From Paraburkholderia panacisoli (GTDB lineage: Bacteria; Pseudomonadota; Gammaproteobacteria; Burkholderiales; Burkholderiaceae), in the NCBI RefSeq assembly GCF_008369935.1, contig NZ_VTUZ01000021.1, forward strand, positions 101,734-165,733: DNA of 64,000 bases, in the 5' to 3' direction. Positions 15,640-24,713 of this stretch are shown here, in pieces (position 1 is the first letter of the stretch; each line of letters opens with the position of its first letter). The notes under the pieces were generated by a model. It did no database searches. It had not been told where the DNA came from and saw nothing but the letters and a program-made list of their open reading frames with translations. The position numbers and the translations under genes are program-made.

Positions 15640-16923
15640 ATGAACTGGGCAGCGAGACTGATTCGCGGACGTTTCCACTATGGCTGGCTGACCGTCGCGG
15701 TGGTGTTTCTGGTACTGCTGGCGGCGGCCGGCACGCGCGCCACGCCGAGCGTGATGATGGTGCCGCTCGAGCATCAATTCGGCTGGAGCCGCGCGACGAT
15801 CTCGCTGGCAATATCCGTGAACATCGCGCTGTACGGGCTGATGGGGCCGTTCGCGGCGGCGGCGATGCAGCGCTTCGGCGTGCGGCCCACGCTGCTCGCT
15901 GCGCTCGGCACGATGGCCGCGGGCGTGGCGCTGTCGTCGCTGATGACCCATCCGTGGCAGATGGTGTTGATCTGGGGCGTGATGGTCGGCGGCTCGACGG
16001 GCGTCGCGGCGCTGTCGTTGTCGGCAACCGTGGTGACGCGCTGGTTCACGACTCGCCGCGGCCTCGTCATGGGCATTCTCACGGCGAGTTCGGCCACCGG
16101 CCAACTGGTGTTCCTGCCGATGCTCGCGGCCATCGCCGAGCATTACGGCTGGCGCCAGGTCGTGTGGGTCGTCGCGCTCGCGGCGGCGATCGTGATCCCG
16201 CTGGTCGCATTCCTGTTGCCGGAACGCCCGGCGGACATGAAGCTGCGCCCGTATGGCGAACCGCACGACGCAGCGGTCACCAACACCGTCACCAAACAGA
16301 ATCCGCTCGCCATTGCGTTCGGCACGCTCGCGATGGCGAGCAAGACGCGTGATTTCTGGCTGCTGTTCTTCAGTTTCTTCATCTGCGGGGCGAGCACCAA
16401 CGGCTACGTCGGCACCCATCTGATCGCTATGTGCGGCGACTACGGCATGACCGAGGTGCAGGGCGCGTCGCTGCTCGCCGCGATGGGCATCTTCGATCTG
16501 TTTGGCACGACGTTGTCGGGTTGGCTGTCGGACCGCTTCAATAGCCGCGTGCTGCTGTTCTGGTATTACGGTCTGCGCGGCTTGTCGCTGATGTATCTGC
16601 CGCACGCGTTCGGTATCGACTTCTTCGGCCTGCCGCTGTTCGCCGTGTTCTACGGGCTCGACTGGATCGCCACTGTTCCGCCGACCGTACGTCTCGCGAC
16701 CGACGTATACGGCAAGGAATCGGCGCCAGTGGTGTTCGGCTGGGTGGTCGCGGGCCACCAGCTCGGCGCGGCGTTCGCGGCGCTCGGCGCGGGCATGCTG
16801 CGCGCGAGTTTGGGCACCTATACCGTGGCGTCGATGATTTCCGGCGGCTTATGCCTTGTCGCGGCAGTGATCGTGTTGCGGATCAACCGGCCGGCGAAGG
16901 TGCCGGAGCCGCAAGCGGTCTAA
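15640..16923 (+). CDS. MFS transporter (monocarboxylate/oxalate-formate antiporter-like)
   Basis: 427 residues with about 12 membrane spans. It begins MNWAARLIRGRFHYGWLTVA, the FHYGW element common in the OFA/monocarboxylate-type MFS branch. The family loop motif is present as GWLSDRFNSR between TM8 and TM9. The substrate is not predictable; small organic acids are typical for this branch. It is divergent from a TetR regulator that probably controls it, and is followed by an intrinsic terminator at 16959. The ATG at 15640 has GGAGAA 6 nt upstream. Confidence 0.85.
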   Translation: MNWAARLIRGRFHYGWLTVAVVFLVLLAAAGTRATPSVMMVPLEHQFGWSRATISLAISVNIALYGLMGPFAAAAMQRFGVRPTLLAALGTMAAGVALSSLMTHPWQMVLIWGVMVGGSTGVAALSLSATVVTRWFTTRRGLVMGILTASSATGQLVFLPMLAAIAEHYGWRQVVWVVALAAAIVIPLVAFLLPERPADMKLRPYGEPHDAAVTNTVTKQNPLAIAFGTLAMASKTRDFWLLFFSFFICGASTNGYVGTHLIAMCGDYGMTEVQGASLLAAMGIFDLFGTTLSGWLSDRFNSRVLLFWYYGLRGLSLMYLPHAFGIDFFGLPLFAVFYGLDWIATVPPTVRLATDVYGKESAPVVFGWVVAGHQLGAAFAALGAGMLRASLGTYTVASMISGGLCLVAAVIVLRINRPAKVPEPQAV

Positions 16924-16958
16924 AGCTTCCCGCCGCAAGCGCAACGAAGCAACAGGCG

Positions 16959-16985
16959 ACGGCCCCCCACAAGGGCCGTTTTCTT
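16959..16985 (+). terminator. Intrinsic terminator after the MFS gene
   Basis: ACGGCCC (16959-16965) pairs with GGGCCGT (16973-16979) and is followed by TTTCTTTT. Confidence 0.8.
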
Positions 16986-17094
16986 TTGCGGAAACAAACT
17001 GCTCGCTTGTTGGCGCGCGTGCCCCAAAGCCCGGTTATGCTATGTGACCGCGGGCAACCGCCCGGCGATCATGAATTTCGACCGAGAGAAGCGC

Positions 17095-17688
17095 ATGACC
17101 AACAAACCCGCCCCTACCGAAGTTGCCATTCACGAGCTTATTGCAGGCCGCTGGAGCCCGCGCGCGTATTCGAGCGAGCCGGTCAGCCGCGAGCATCTGC
17201 GTACCGTGCTCGAAGCGGCACGCTGGGCGCCGTCTTCGTACAACGCGCAACCGTGGCGCTTTCTTGTATTCGATCGCAGTGTCGACGAAGTTTCCTTCAA
17301 GCAGGCTTTCGCGACGCTGGTGCCGTTCAACCAGGGCTGGAATTCGCGCGCGCCGGTGCTGATCGCCGTCACCGCGCACACGCTCACCAGCAAGGGCGAA
17401 GTCAATCGCTGCGCCCAGTACGACGCGGGCGCCGCCGCCATGGCGCTGGTATTGCAGGCGCATGCGCTCGGACTTGCCGCGCATCAGATGAGCGGTTTCG
17501 ACCCGAACGCGTTCCGCACGGCATTCGCGCTGCCCAACGACGTCGACGCAATCGCGATCATTTCGCTCGGCCATTACGGTGAGATCGACAAGCTGGATCC
17601 GGTGCTGCGCGAACGTGAGAAGTCGGTGCGCCAGCGCGCGCCGCTGGCGGATATCGTCTACGGCGGCGGCTGGAAAAAAGCGTTCTGA
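17095..17688 (+). CDS. Nitroreductase-family protein (FMN-dependent)
   Basis: 197 residues from the ATG at 17095, preceded by GAGAGAAGCGC. FMN-binding motifs are RWSPRAYSSEPVS near the N terminus, AARWAPSSYNAQPWRFLV (about residues 42-59) and IAIISLGHYGE near the C terminus. These proteins use NAD(P)H to reduce nitro groups, quinones or other acceptors; the natural substrate is not evident. In-frame upstream ATGs (17044, 17071) have poorer ribosome sites. It converges on the MFS gene at 17743 across a bidirectional terminator. Confidence 0.88.
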   Translation: MTNKPAPTEVAIHELIAGRWSPRAYSSEPVSREHLRTVLEAARWAPSSYNAQPWRFLVFDRSVDEVSFKQAFATLVPFNQGWNSRAPVLIAVTAHTLTSKGEVNRCAQYDAGAAAMALVLQAHALGLAAHQMSGFDPNAFRTAFALPNDVDAIAIISLGHYGEIDKLDPVLREREKSVRQRAPLADIVYGGGWKKAF

Positions 17689-17716
17689 GCGGCTTGCCGC
17701 GCTCGATGCAACGCAA

Positions 17717-17745
17717 AACGCGCGGCACCGCCCGCGCGTTTTTTA
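17717..17745 (+). terminator. Intrinsic terminator after nitroreductase gene
   Basis: AACGCGCGG (17717-17725) pairs with CCGCGCGTT (17732-17740), followed by TTTT. The AAAA run before it could make it work for the convergent MFS gene too. Confidence 0.8.
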
Positions 17746-19218
17746 TTCCGCGTCGTCCGCGACGCTCGACAGCGGCGTCGCCACATGCTCGAGCGACTTC
17801 CGTTCCGCATCCACGCCCCAGATCGCCGCGACCACGGCCGCAACGAGCATCAGCCCGGACCCCACCAGATAACCCATGAACACTTCGCTGCGCTGCTGCG
17901 TGTCGATCAGCCGGCCAAAGAACGCCGGCCCGACAATCCCGCCGAGCGCTGTGCCGAACGCGTAAAAGACCGCAATCGCCAGCGCGCGGATTTCGAGCGG
18001 AAACGATTCGCTGACCGTCAGATACGCCGAACTCGCCGCCGCCGACGCAAAGAAGAAAATCACCATCCAGGCAATCGTCTGCGTGACGACGGTGAGCATC
18101 TGCTGTTCGAACAGATAGCCGCTCACTGTCAGCAGGATCGCGGACATGGCGTAGGTCGCCGCGATCATCTTGCGTCGTCCGATCACGTCGAAGAGGCGGC
18201 CGAGCAGCAGCGGGCCGAGAAAGTTGCCGAGCGCGAAAGGCAATAGATACCAGCCGATGCGATCGCCCGGCACCTGATAGAAATCGGTGAGTACGAGCGC
18301 GTAGGTGAAGAAAATCGCGTTGTAGAAGAACGCCTGTGCGGTCATCAGCGTCAGGCCGACCAGCGCGCGGCGTCGATGCACGTTGAAGAGCGTGTGGAAG
18401 ACCTCGCGCAGCGGCGTATGCCTGCGTGCGCGCAGCCGCAATCGCGTGAGTTGGTCGTCGGACAGCACGTGGCCTTTACGGTGAAAACCCGCCTCGATGC
18501 CTTCGACGATCGAGCGCGCGTCGCGCTCGTCCCCGTGCGTGAGCAGCCAGCGCGGGCTTTCGGGCACCCACATGCGCATCGGCAAAATCCCCAGCGCCAG
18601 CACCGCGCCGATAAAGAAGCACGCGCGCCAGCCCCAGTCGGCCGGAAGCAGGTGCGGATCGAGCAGCACCAGCGAGCCGGCCGCGCCAAGGCCGGCACCC
18701 ACCCAGAAGGTGCCGTTGATGCCCAGATCGGTCCAGCCGCGCACCCGGGCCGGCGTGAATTCCTGAATCGTCGAATTGATTGCCGTATATTCGCCGCCGA
18801 TCCCCGCGCCGGTCAGGAAACGAAACAGCAGGAAGCTGCCCAGATTCCACGACAGCGCGGTCGCCGCAGTGGCGGCCAGGTAAAGCGCGAGCGTGATGAA
18901 AAACAGCCTGCGCCGGCCGAGCCGGTCGGTCAGCCAGCCGAAGCCGAGCGCGCCGAGCACCGCGCCGGCAATATACGCGCTGCCCGCGAGCCCCACGTCG
19001 GCGTTGGAAAAGTGCAACGCCGGGCTGGACTTCAACGCACTCGCGACAGCGCCCGCCAAGGTCACCTCCAGACCGTCGAGCAGCCACGTCACCCCCAGCG
19101 CCACCACGATCAGCGTGTGAAAGCGGCCCCACGGCAGCCGGTCGAGCCGCGAGGGGAGGTCCGTTTCGATCAGCGTGGTCTTTTTATCTTGAACAGCGGC
19201 AGTCGGCGGCGCGCTCAT
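17743..19218 (-). CDS. MFS transporter (sugar/aromatic-acid porter type)
   Basis: 491 residues from the ATG at 19218, with GAGGAGA 9 nt upstream. Twelve membrane spans are seen, with the MFS signatures GWLTDRLGRRR between TM2 and TM3 and GRLFDVIGRRKM between TM8 and TM9, and RFLTGAGIGGEYTAINSTIQEF, which resembles the sugar/metabolite porter group. A central loop (about residues 210-250) is hydrophilic. The substrate is unknown. It is divergent from the Hsp70-like gene across 187 bp. Confidence 0.85.
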   Translation of the reverse strand: MSAPPTAAVQDKKTTLIETDLPSRLDRLPWGRFHTLIVVALGVTWLLDGLEVTLAGAVASALKSSPALHFSNADVGLAGSAYIAGAVLGALGFGWLTDRLGRRRLFFITLALYLAATAATALSWNLGSFLLFRFLTGAGIGGEYTAINSTIQEFTPARVRGWTDLGINGTFWVGAGLGAAGSLVLLDPHLLPADWGWRACFFIGAVLALGILPMRMWVPESPRWLLTHGDERDARSIVEGIEAGFHRKGHVLSDDQLTRLRLRARRHTPLREVFHTLFNVHRRRALVGLTLMTAQAFFYNAIFFTYALVLTDFYQVPGDRIGWYLLPFALGNFLGPLLLGRLFDVIGRRKMIAATYAMSAILLTVSGYLFEQQMLTVVTQTIAWMVIFFFASAAASSAYLTVSESFPLEIRALAIAVFYAFGTALGGIVGPAFFGRLIDTQQRSEVFMGYLVGSGLMLVAAVVAAIWGVDAERKSLEHVATPLSSVADDAE

Positions 19219-19405
19219 TGCTTGAAGTCTCCTCAATTCGAAATTTGGCGGCGTATCCTGTCGAAAACAGCAATATTCGTTCCGTCGATCGACATATTGC
19301 GATGCCGCGGCCGTCGTGAAAGCGTAAGTTGATGCTGATCGAACTTTCGTGTTACAAAGCCGCTCCCCTTTCTGTCCGCGCCAGCCGTGAGCGGCGATTC
19401 CTGCC

Positions 19406-20656
19406 ATGAACTATTGCGCGATTGACTTCGGTACTTCCAACTCGGCCGTGGCCGTGCCTGACGGCGCTCTGCTGAAGCTCGCGCCGGTCGAGGGTGCCTA
19501 CACGACGCTGCCCACCTCGGTCTTTTTCAATACCGACGAAGACACCCGCGAATTCGGGCGGGCTGCGCTGGCGGCCTACATCGACGGTTTCGACGGCCGG
19601 CTGATGCGCTCGATGAAGAGCATTCTCGGCTCGCCGCTCGCCGAAAACTCCACGGATCTGGGCGACGGCTCCGCGATCAAGTACACGGATGTGATCGCGA
19701 TTTTCGTCGATCACCTGAAGCGCTCGGCGGAAAAGAGTGCCGGCGGCCCGATCCATCGCGCGGTGCTAGGGCGCCCGGTGTTTTTCGTCGACGACGATCC
19801 GCGCGCCGATCAGATGGCGCAGCAGCAGCTCGAAGCCGCCGCGCGTTCGGTCGGACTGCGGGAAATTCACTTTCAGTATGAGCCGATCGCGGCCGCGTTC
19901 GACTACGAATCGCATCTGACGGAAGAGGGGCTGGTGCTGGTGGCCGACATCGGCGGTGGCACGTCGGACTTTTCGCTGGTGCGGGTCGGGCCGGAGCGGA
20001 TGAAGCGCGTCGAGCGCAAAGACGACGTGCTGGCCCACCACGGCGTGCACGTCGCGGGCACGGACTTCGACCGTCGCGTCGAACTGACGACGATCTTGCG
20101 CGAACTCGGCTATCAATCGCTTGATCCGGAAGGGCGCGAGATTCCGAACCGGATCTATTTCGACCTGGCCACCTGGCACCTGATCAACACGGTCTATGCG
20201 CCGAAGCGCACCAGCGAACTCGCGCTGATGCGGCACCTGTTCACCGAGGTCAAGCACCACGACCGCCTGATGCGCGTCGTGGAACGCCGCCTCGGGCACG
20301 CGCTGGCGGCGCATGCGGAAGAGGCGAAGATCGGCGTGGCGGCGGGCGGCGAGACTTTGATCGATCTCGACGAAGTGGAAGACGATCTGCGCCTCGCGTT
20401 CGACGAAGCCCAGCTCATCAAGGCCGGCCAGGACGAAACGCAGCGCATCGTGCAGGCAGCGCGCGACACGGTCCAGGCAGCCGGCGTTGCGCCGCGCGAC
20501 GTCGGCGCGATTTACTTCACGGGCGGCTCGACCGGTTTGGCGTTTCTGTCGGGCGCATTGGCGGCGGCGTTTCCGGATGCTAAAGCGGTATTCGGCGATC
20601 GTCTCGCCAGCGTCGCAACGGGACTCGGCATTCACGCGCGACGTTTGTTCGGATAA
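19406..20656 (+). CDS. Hsp70-family ATPase, YegD-like (no full substrate-binding domain)
   Basis: 416 residues. The actin-like ATPase motifs are all present: phosphate-1 CAIDFGTSNSAVAVPDG at the start, phosphate-2 VADIGGGTSDFSLV (around residue 180) and the adenosine motif YFTGGSTGLAF near residue 370. The protein ends soon after, so the peptide-binding domain of DnaK is missing, as in YegD. The role of this group is poorly defined. The ATG at 19406 is accepted because the conserved region starts at residue 2. A bidirectional terminator follows at 20717. Confidence 0.88.
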   Translation: MNYCAIDFGTSNSAVAVPDGALLKLAPVEGAYTTLPTSVFFNTDEDTREFGRAALAAYIDGFDGRLMRSMKSILGSPLAENSTDLGDGSAIKYTDVIAIFVDHLKRSAEKSAGGPIHRAVLGRPVFFVDDDPRADQMAQQQLEAAARSVGLREIHFQYEPIAAAFDYESHLTEEGLVLVADIGGGTSDFSLVRVGPERMKRVERKDDVLAHHGVHVAGTDFDRRVELTTILRELGYQSLDPEGREIPNRIYFDLATWHLINTVYAPKRTSELALMRHLFTEVKHHDRLMRVVERRLGHALAAHAEEAKIGVAAGGETLIDLDEVEDDLRLAFDEAQLIKAGQDETQRIVQAARDTVQAAGVAPRDVGAIYFTGGSTGLAFLSGALAAAFPDAKAVFGDRLASVATGLGIHARRLFG

Positions 20657-20716
20657 CCAACAATTAATCGGCCGCATACTGCGAAGTTAATCCGCGCATT
20701 CAGTTGCGACGGATAT

Positions 20717-20745
20717 AAAAAAACCCCGCCGAGGCGGGGTTTTTT
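20717..20745. terminator. Bidirectional intrinsic terminator
   Basis: CCCCGC (20724-20729) pairs with GCGGGG (20734-20739), flanked by seven A on the left and six or more T on the right. It separates the Hsp70-like gene from the convergent cold-shock gene. Confidence 0.9.
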
Positions 20746-20768
20746 GCGTCCAGAAGGAAGCGTGTTGC

Positions 20769-20972
20769 TTACACCGGCTTGATGTTAGCAGCTTGCTTGC
20801 CCTTCGGGCCCGTCTTCACTTCAAACGTAACCTTTTGGTTTTCTTGCAGCGTCTTGAAGCCTTCCGTGCGGATTTCCGAGAAATGCGCGAACAGATCTTC
20901 GCCACCGCCGTCCGGCGTGATGAAGCCAAAGCCCTTTGCGTCATTGAACCACTTGACGGTACCGGTTTCCAT
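20769..20972 (-). CDS. Cold-shock domain protein (CspA family)
   Basis: 67 residues, METGTVKWFNDAKGFGFITP at the start, then DLFAHFSEI. Both RNA-binding motifs (KGFGFI and LFAHF) are present, so it is a single OB-fold RNA chaperone. AGGAAC lies upstream of the ATG at 20972. The frame stays open upstream, but that part is the leader, not protein. A strong promoter at 21120-21148 predicts a 5' UTR of about 140 nt, as in cold-induced csp genes where the leader RNA controls translation. Which Csp paralogue it is cannot be told. Confidence 0.95.
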   Translation of the reverse strand: METGTVKWFNDAKGFGFITPDGGGEDLFAHFSEIRTEGFKTLQENQKVTFEVKTGPKGKQAANIKPV

Positions 20973-21119
20973 ATTACTTGTTCCTAAAAATGGTAAATAA
21001 GGCCGAAGCCCAGAGGGTGCATGAAAATCAAGGAAGGGGGTAATGGGACCAACCGGAGTACCGTTGATGGGCGAACTACGAAAGACCAATTCACTCGCCG
21101 CTTGAAATCCTGCCCGAAC

Positions 21120-21148
21120 GTTATACGGCCATTTTGAGAGAAGGTCAA
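21120..21148 (-). promoter_or_regulatory. Sigma-70 promoter of the cold-shock gene
   Basis: On the minus strand TTGACC (21148-21143), a 17-bp spacer and TATAAC (21125-21120) form a near-consensus promoter. The start of transcription would be near 21113, giving a leader of about 140 nt. Confidence 0.75.
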
Positions 21149-21248
21149 CACTCTCCGCCAATCTTTACGAATTTTTGACCAATAGCTGCGATTTCGGCTT
21201 ACAAAGCTTGCGATTCGTCCGAAATTTTAACTAGGGAGAACCCTTGGT

Positions 21249-21262
21249 TTCGCTGCAGCGAA
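21249..21262. promoter_or_regulatory. Perfect 14-bp palindrome upstream of the APC permease
   Basis: TTCGCTGCAGCGAA is fully self-complementary. It lies about 150 bp before the permease start. It could be an operator, but no partner regulator is adjacent. Confidence 0.3.
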
Positions 21263-21408
21263 TCGGTGCAACCGTTAAACTACGCGCCGCGCGTCGGTTG
21301 CACCTGTCCAGAATGGATCCGTCGCGCATGCATGCGCGTCACCCGTCTCCCAACGCCGCCACAAGCGATGTCACGCGGTGCCGACATGGTTCTGATACAG
21401 GAGAAGAT

Positions 21409-23004
21409 GTGAAAAGTTCTATACAACGGAACATCGGGCCGTTCGCGCTATTGCTGACCGGCCTGGGTTCGATCATCGGATCGGGCTGGCTGTTCGGCGC
21501 GTGGAAGGCTGCAAAAATTGCCGGCCCCGCTGCCATTTGCGCATGGGTCATCGGCGCGGTCGTGATTCTGGCGATTGCGTTGACCTACGCGGAACTCGGC
21601 GCGATGTTCCCGGAATCCGGCGGCATGGTGCGTTACGCGCGCTACTCGCACGGTGCGCTGGTCGGCTTCATCAGCGCGTGGGCCAACTGGATCGCCATCG
21701 TTTCGGTGATTCCGATCGAAGCGGAAGCGTCCATCCAATATATGAGTACGTGGCCCTATCCGTGGGCGCATGCGCTATTCGTCGGTGGATCGTTGACCAC
21801 GAACGGGCTATTGCTGTCCGCCGCGCTCGTGATCATCTACTTCCTGCTGAACTACTGGGGCGTCAAGCTGTTCGCGCGCGCCAATTCGGCGATCACGATC
21901 TTCAAGTTCCTGATCCCCGGCGCGACGATCCTCGGCTTGATGCTGACAGGCTTCCACAAGGAAAACTTCGGCGAAGTGAGCACGTTCGCGCCCTACGGAT
22001 GGTCCTCCGTGCTGACGGCGGTGGCGACGAGCGGCATCGTGTTCGCGTTCAACGGCTTCCAGAGCCCGATCAACCTCGCCGGTGAAGCGCGCAATCCGGC
22101 CAAAAGCGTGCCGTTCGCGGTGATCGGCTCGATCCTGCTGGCGCTGGTCATCTACGTGCTGCTGCAAATCGCGTATATCGGCGCGGTGAACCCGAGCGAC
22201 GTCATGAAGGGCTGGAGCCACTTCAACTTCGCATCGCCGTTCGCGGAACTCGCGATCGCGCTGAACCTGAACTGGCTGGCGATCCTGCTGTATGTCGACG
22301 CATTCGTTAGCCCGAGTGGTACCGGTACGACCTATATGGCGACCACCACCCGCATGATTTACGCGATGGAGCGCAACAACACGATGCCGAAGATGTTCGG
22401 CAACGTCCACCCGTTCTATGGTGTGCCGCGTCAGGCGATGTGGTTCAACCTGTTCGTGTCGTTCATTTTCCTGTTCTTCTTCCGCGGCTGGAGTTCGCTG
22501 GCGGCGGTGATTTCGGTCGCCACCGTGATTTCGTACCTGACGGGTCCGATCAGCCTGATGGCGTTGCGCCGCGCGGCGACCGACCTGGAGCGTCCGCTGC
22601 ACATCGTCGGCATGAAGCTGATCGCGCCGTTCGCGTTCGTGTGCGCGTCGCTGATCCTGTACTGGGCCAGATGGCCGCTCACCGGCGAAATCATTCTGCT
22701 GATGGTCGTTGCGCTGCCGGTGTACTTCTACTTCCAGGCGAAGTCAGGTTTTGCCGGCTGGGGCCGCGATCTGAAGGCGGCATGGTGGCTGGTCGCTTAC
22801 CTGCCGATCATGGCGACTTTGTCGCTGATCGGCAGCAAGGAGTTCGGCGGCTTCGGCGTCCTGCCGTACGGCTGGGACATGCTGGTGGTGATCGCCTTCT
22901 CGCTGGTGTTCTATTACTGGGGCGTCAATAGCGGCTACCGCTCGGAGTACCTGGAAGAGCGTCAGACGCACGACGAAGTGCTCGAAGGCATGGCCGTTCA
23001 CTAA
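21409..23004 (+). CDS. APC-family amino acid permease (aspartate-proton symporter-like)
   Basis: 531 residues from a GTG at 21409, which has a clear AGGAGA site 5 nt upstream. Earlier in-frame starts would add a polar, basic extension of up to 55 residues and lack such a site. Twelve or more membrane helices are predicted. The conserved APC helix-1 region reads LLTGLGSIIGSGWLFGAWKA and helix 6 has SGIVFAFNGFQSPINLAGEA. It resembles the YveA/AspP aspartate symporter group, but substrate assignment is only by resemblance. A strong terminator follows. Confidence 0.85.
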   Translation: MKSSIQRNIGPFALLLTGLGSIIGSGWLFGAWKAAKIAGPAAICAWVIGAVVILAIALTYAELGAMFPESGGMVRYARYSHGALVGFISAWANWIAIVSVIPIEAEASIQYMSTWPYPWAHALFVGGSLTTNGLLLSAALVIIYFLLNYWGVKLFARANSAITIFKFLIPGATILGLMLTGFHKENFGEVSTFAPYGWSSVLTAVATSGIVFAFNGFQSPINLAGEARNPAKSVPFAVIGSILLALVIYVLLQIAYIGAVNPSDVMKGWSHFNFASPFAELAIALNLNWLAILLYVDAFVSPSGTGTTYMATTTRMIYAMERNNTMPKMFGNVHPFYGVPRQAMWFNLFVSFIFLFFFRGWSSLAAVISVATVISYLTGPISLMALRRAATDLERPLHIVGMKLIAPFAFVCASLILYWARWPLTGEIILLMVVALPVYFYFQAKSGFAGWGRDLKAAWWLVAYLPIMATLSLIGSKEFGGFGVLPYGWDMLVVIAFSLVFYYWGVNSGYRSEYLEERQTHDEVLEGMAVH

Positions 23005-23056
23005 GGTAAGCGCCGCGCTTCGTATGCCGGCCGGATCGCGGTTTGGTCCGGATGGT

Positions 23057-23097
23057 AAAAAGCCCGCCTGAGTTGTCGCTCAGGCGGGCTTTTTTTC
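23057..23097 (+). terminator. Intrinsic terminator after the APC permease
   Basis: AGCCCGCCTGAG pairs with CTCAGGCGGGCT around a short loop (TTGTCG), followed by seven T. An A-run on the left lets it also stop minus-strand transcripts from the dioxygenase-like gene. Confidence 0.92.
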
Positions 23098-23119
23098 GTC
23101 ACTGCGTGGCGGTGCGGAG

Positions 23120-23905
23120 TCAGGCAATGCCGAACACGTAGTTCGTCATCGCGAGCGAGCGCTGGTAGGTGCCGAGCGACTGGATCGCCAGCGAATAATC
23201 GTCGTCCGCCGCGCCCAGTGCGGCGAATACCGGCAGCAGATGCTCGTCGGTCGGATGCATCAGCACGGCGTGCGGTGCCTGGCGCCGATAGTCCAGCAGC
23301 GCGTCGACGTCGTGCGCGGCGAGCTTCGCCTCGAACCAGTCGGTGAATTCGGTGACGCGCGGGTCGGCATCTTCAGGGCGCGCGGAAAAGTCGGCGGCGC
23401 GCAGGTTGTGCGTGATCTGGCCGGAGCCGATCACCATCACGCCGTCGTCTTTCAACGCGCGCAGCGCGCGGCCCACGCGGAAGTGGTGCGCGGCGTCCCG
23501 GCGCGGCTGGATCGACAATTGCGCGATCGGCACATCGGCGTTCGGGAACATCAGCAGCATCGGCACCCACGCGCCGTGATCGAGCCCGTGCGGCTGGACG
23601 TCCGCGAGGATGCCGCCCTCGCCGAGCAGCGCGGCGGCGCGGCGCGCGACCTCGGGCGCACCCGGCGCCGGGTACTGAATCTCGTACAACTGACGCGGAA
23701 AGCCGTAGAAATCGTGGATGGTTTCCGGCGCCGTGGCGGTGCTCGCCAGCGGCTCGGCGGTGCCCCAGTGTGCCGACAGCATCAGCACCGCTTGCGGACG
23801 CGGCAGTTGGGCGCTCAGCGCACCGAATTCCGCGGACGGCATCGATGGGTCGATCGGCAGCGTGGGCGCGCCGTGGGACAGGAAAAGCGAGGGTAGACGG
23901 TTCAT
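23120..23905 (-). CDS. DODA-type extradiol ring-cleaving dioxygenase-like protein (YgiD family)
   Basis: 261 residues from the ATG at 23905; the longer open frame upstream has no family similarity. Motifs are LFLSHGAPTLPIDP near the N terminus (metal-binding His) and SAHWGTAEP around residue 51. LDHGAWVPMLLMFP sits around residue 120, with VMIGSGQITHNLR later. This is the LigB-superfamily group that includes plant DOPA 4,5-dioxygenase and E. coli YgiD. The physiological substrate is unknown. It is the last gene of a leftward series beginning at hemA, 164 bp after ubiX. Confidence 0.87.
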   Translation of the reverse strand: MNRLPSLFLSHGAPTLPIDPSMPSAEFGALSAQLPRPQAVLMLSAHWGTAEPLASTATAPETIHDFYGFPRQLYEIQYPAPGAPEVARRAAALLGEGGILADVQPHGLDHGAWVPMLLMFPNADVPIAQLSIQPRRDAAHHFRVGRALRALKDDGVMVIGSGQITHNLRAADFSARPEDADPRVTEFTDWFEAKLAAHDVDALLDYRRQAPHAVLMHPTDEHLLPVFAALGAADDDYSLAIQSLGTYQRSLAMTNYVFGIA

Positions 23906-24069
23906 GGCAGCAACGCAGCCCAGAGGGCGCAGCGCAGAGGTGGGATTGCTACCACTATAGGCCCGCACTGTCGTTTGATAAACGGGCGAAAACAGAATTG
24001 ATTGTGTCGCGACTGTTGTCAATTCGCACGGTGCAACAGGTGCGCGCCACGCCAAGGAATCCTTGCGCG

Positions 24070-24669
24070 TTACTCCTGAGCGCCGCGCAACCCCGCCCAC
24101 GCTGGAGACAAAGCCGGCCCCAGCGCGAACAGATCCAGCACGCGCGCGACGGTGTGATCGACCATTTCGTCAATCGACGCAGGCTGGTTGTAGAACGCGG
24201 GCAGCGGCGGGAAGATCACGCCGCCCATTTCGGTGACGGCGGTCATATTGCGAAGATGCGCGAGATTGAGCGGCGTTTCGCGCACGAGGAGCACGAGGCG
24301 GCGGCGCTCCTTGAGCGTGACATCGGCCGCGCGCGTGATGAGATTGTCGGAGAGTCCGTGCGCGACGCTCGCGAGCGTCTTCATCGAGCAGGGGGCGACC
24401 ACCATGCCGTCGGTGGCAAACGAGCCGGACGCGATGCTCGCGCCGACATCGCGCACCGAATGGACGACATCCGCGAGCGGATGGACGTCTTCTTTGCTCA
24501 ACTGGAGTTCGTGCTGGATATTGAGCCAGCCTGCGCTCGAAATCAGCAGGTGGCTCTCGACGCCGCCAAGCCGGCGCAACGTCTCAAGCAACCGGATGCC
24601 GTAGATGGCTCCGGTTGCACCGGTGATCGCGACGATCAGCCGGCGTGGCGCCGCTGCGCGTGTTTCCAT
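24070..24669 (-). CDS. ubiX: Flavin prenyltransferase UbiX
   Basis: 199 residues. The FMN-binding P-loop-like start is LIVAITGATGAIYGIRLLE (residues 11-29); VVAPCSMKTLASVAHGLSDNLI (around residue 92) and the C-terminal PPLPAFYNQPASIDEMVDH are both UbiX hallmarks. It makes the prenylated FMN cofactor used by UbiD-type decarboxylases, including the ubiquinone pathway enzyme. It lies 44 bp after grxD on the same strand, so it is probably in the prfA-prmC-grxD transcript. Confidence 0.94.
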   Translation of the reverse strand: METRAAAPRRLIVAITGATGAIYGIRLLETLRRLGGVESHLLISSAGWLNIQHELQLSKEDVHPLADVVHSVRDVGASIASGSFATDGMVVAPCSMKTLASVAHGLSDNLITRAADVTLKERRRLVLLVRETPLNLAHLRNMTAVTEMGGVIFPPLPAFYNQPASIDEMVDHTVARVLDLFALGPALSPAWAGLRGAQE

Positions 24670-24713
24670 GGCTTGCGGCGCCTTGATGATGCGGATACGC
24701 GGACCGCGGCCGC

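Larger units (their letters stand above)
20973..21408. other. Divergent regulatory region: csp leader and APC permease upstream region
   Basis: The left part (20973 to about 21113) is the long csp leader. The csp promoter is at 21120-21148. The right part holds a perfect 14-bp palindrome (21249-21262) and a GTG start at 21409. I see no gene here. Confidence 0.6.
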
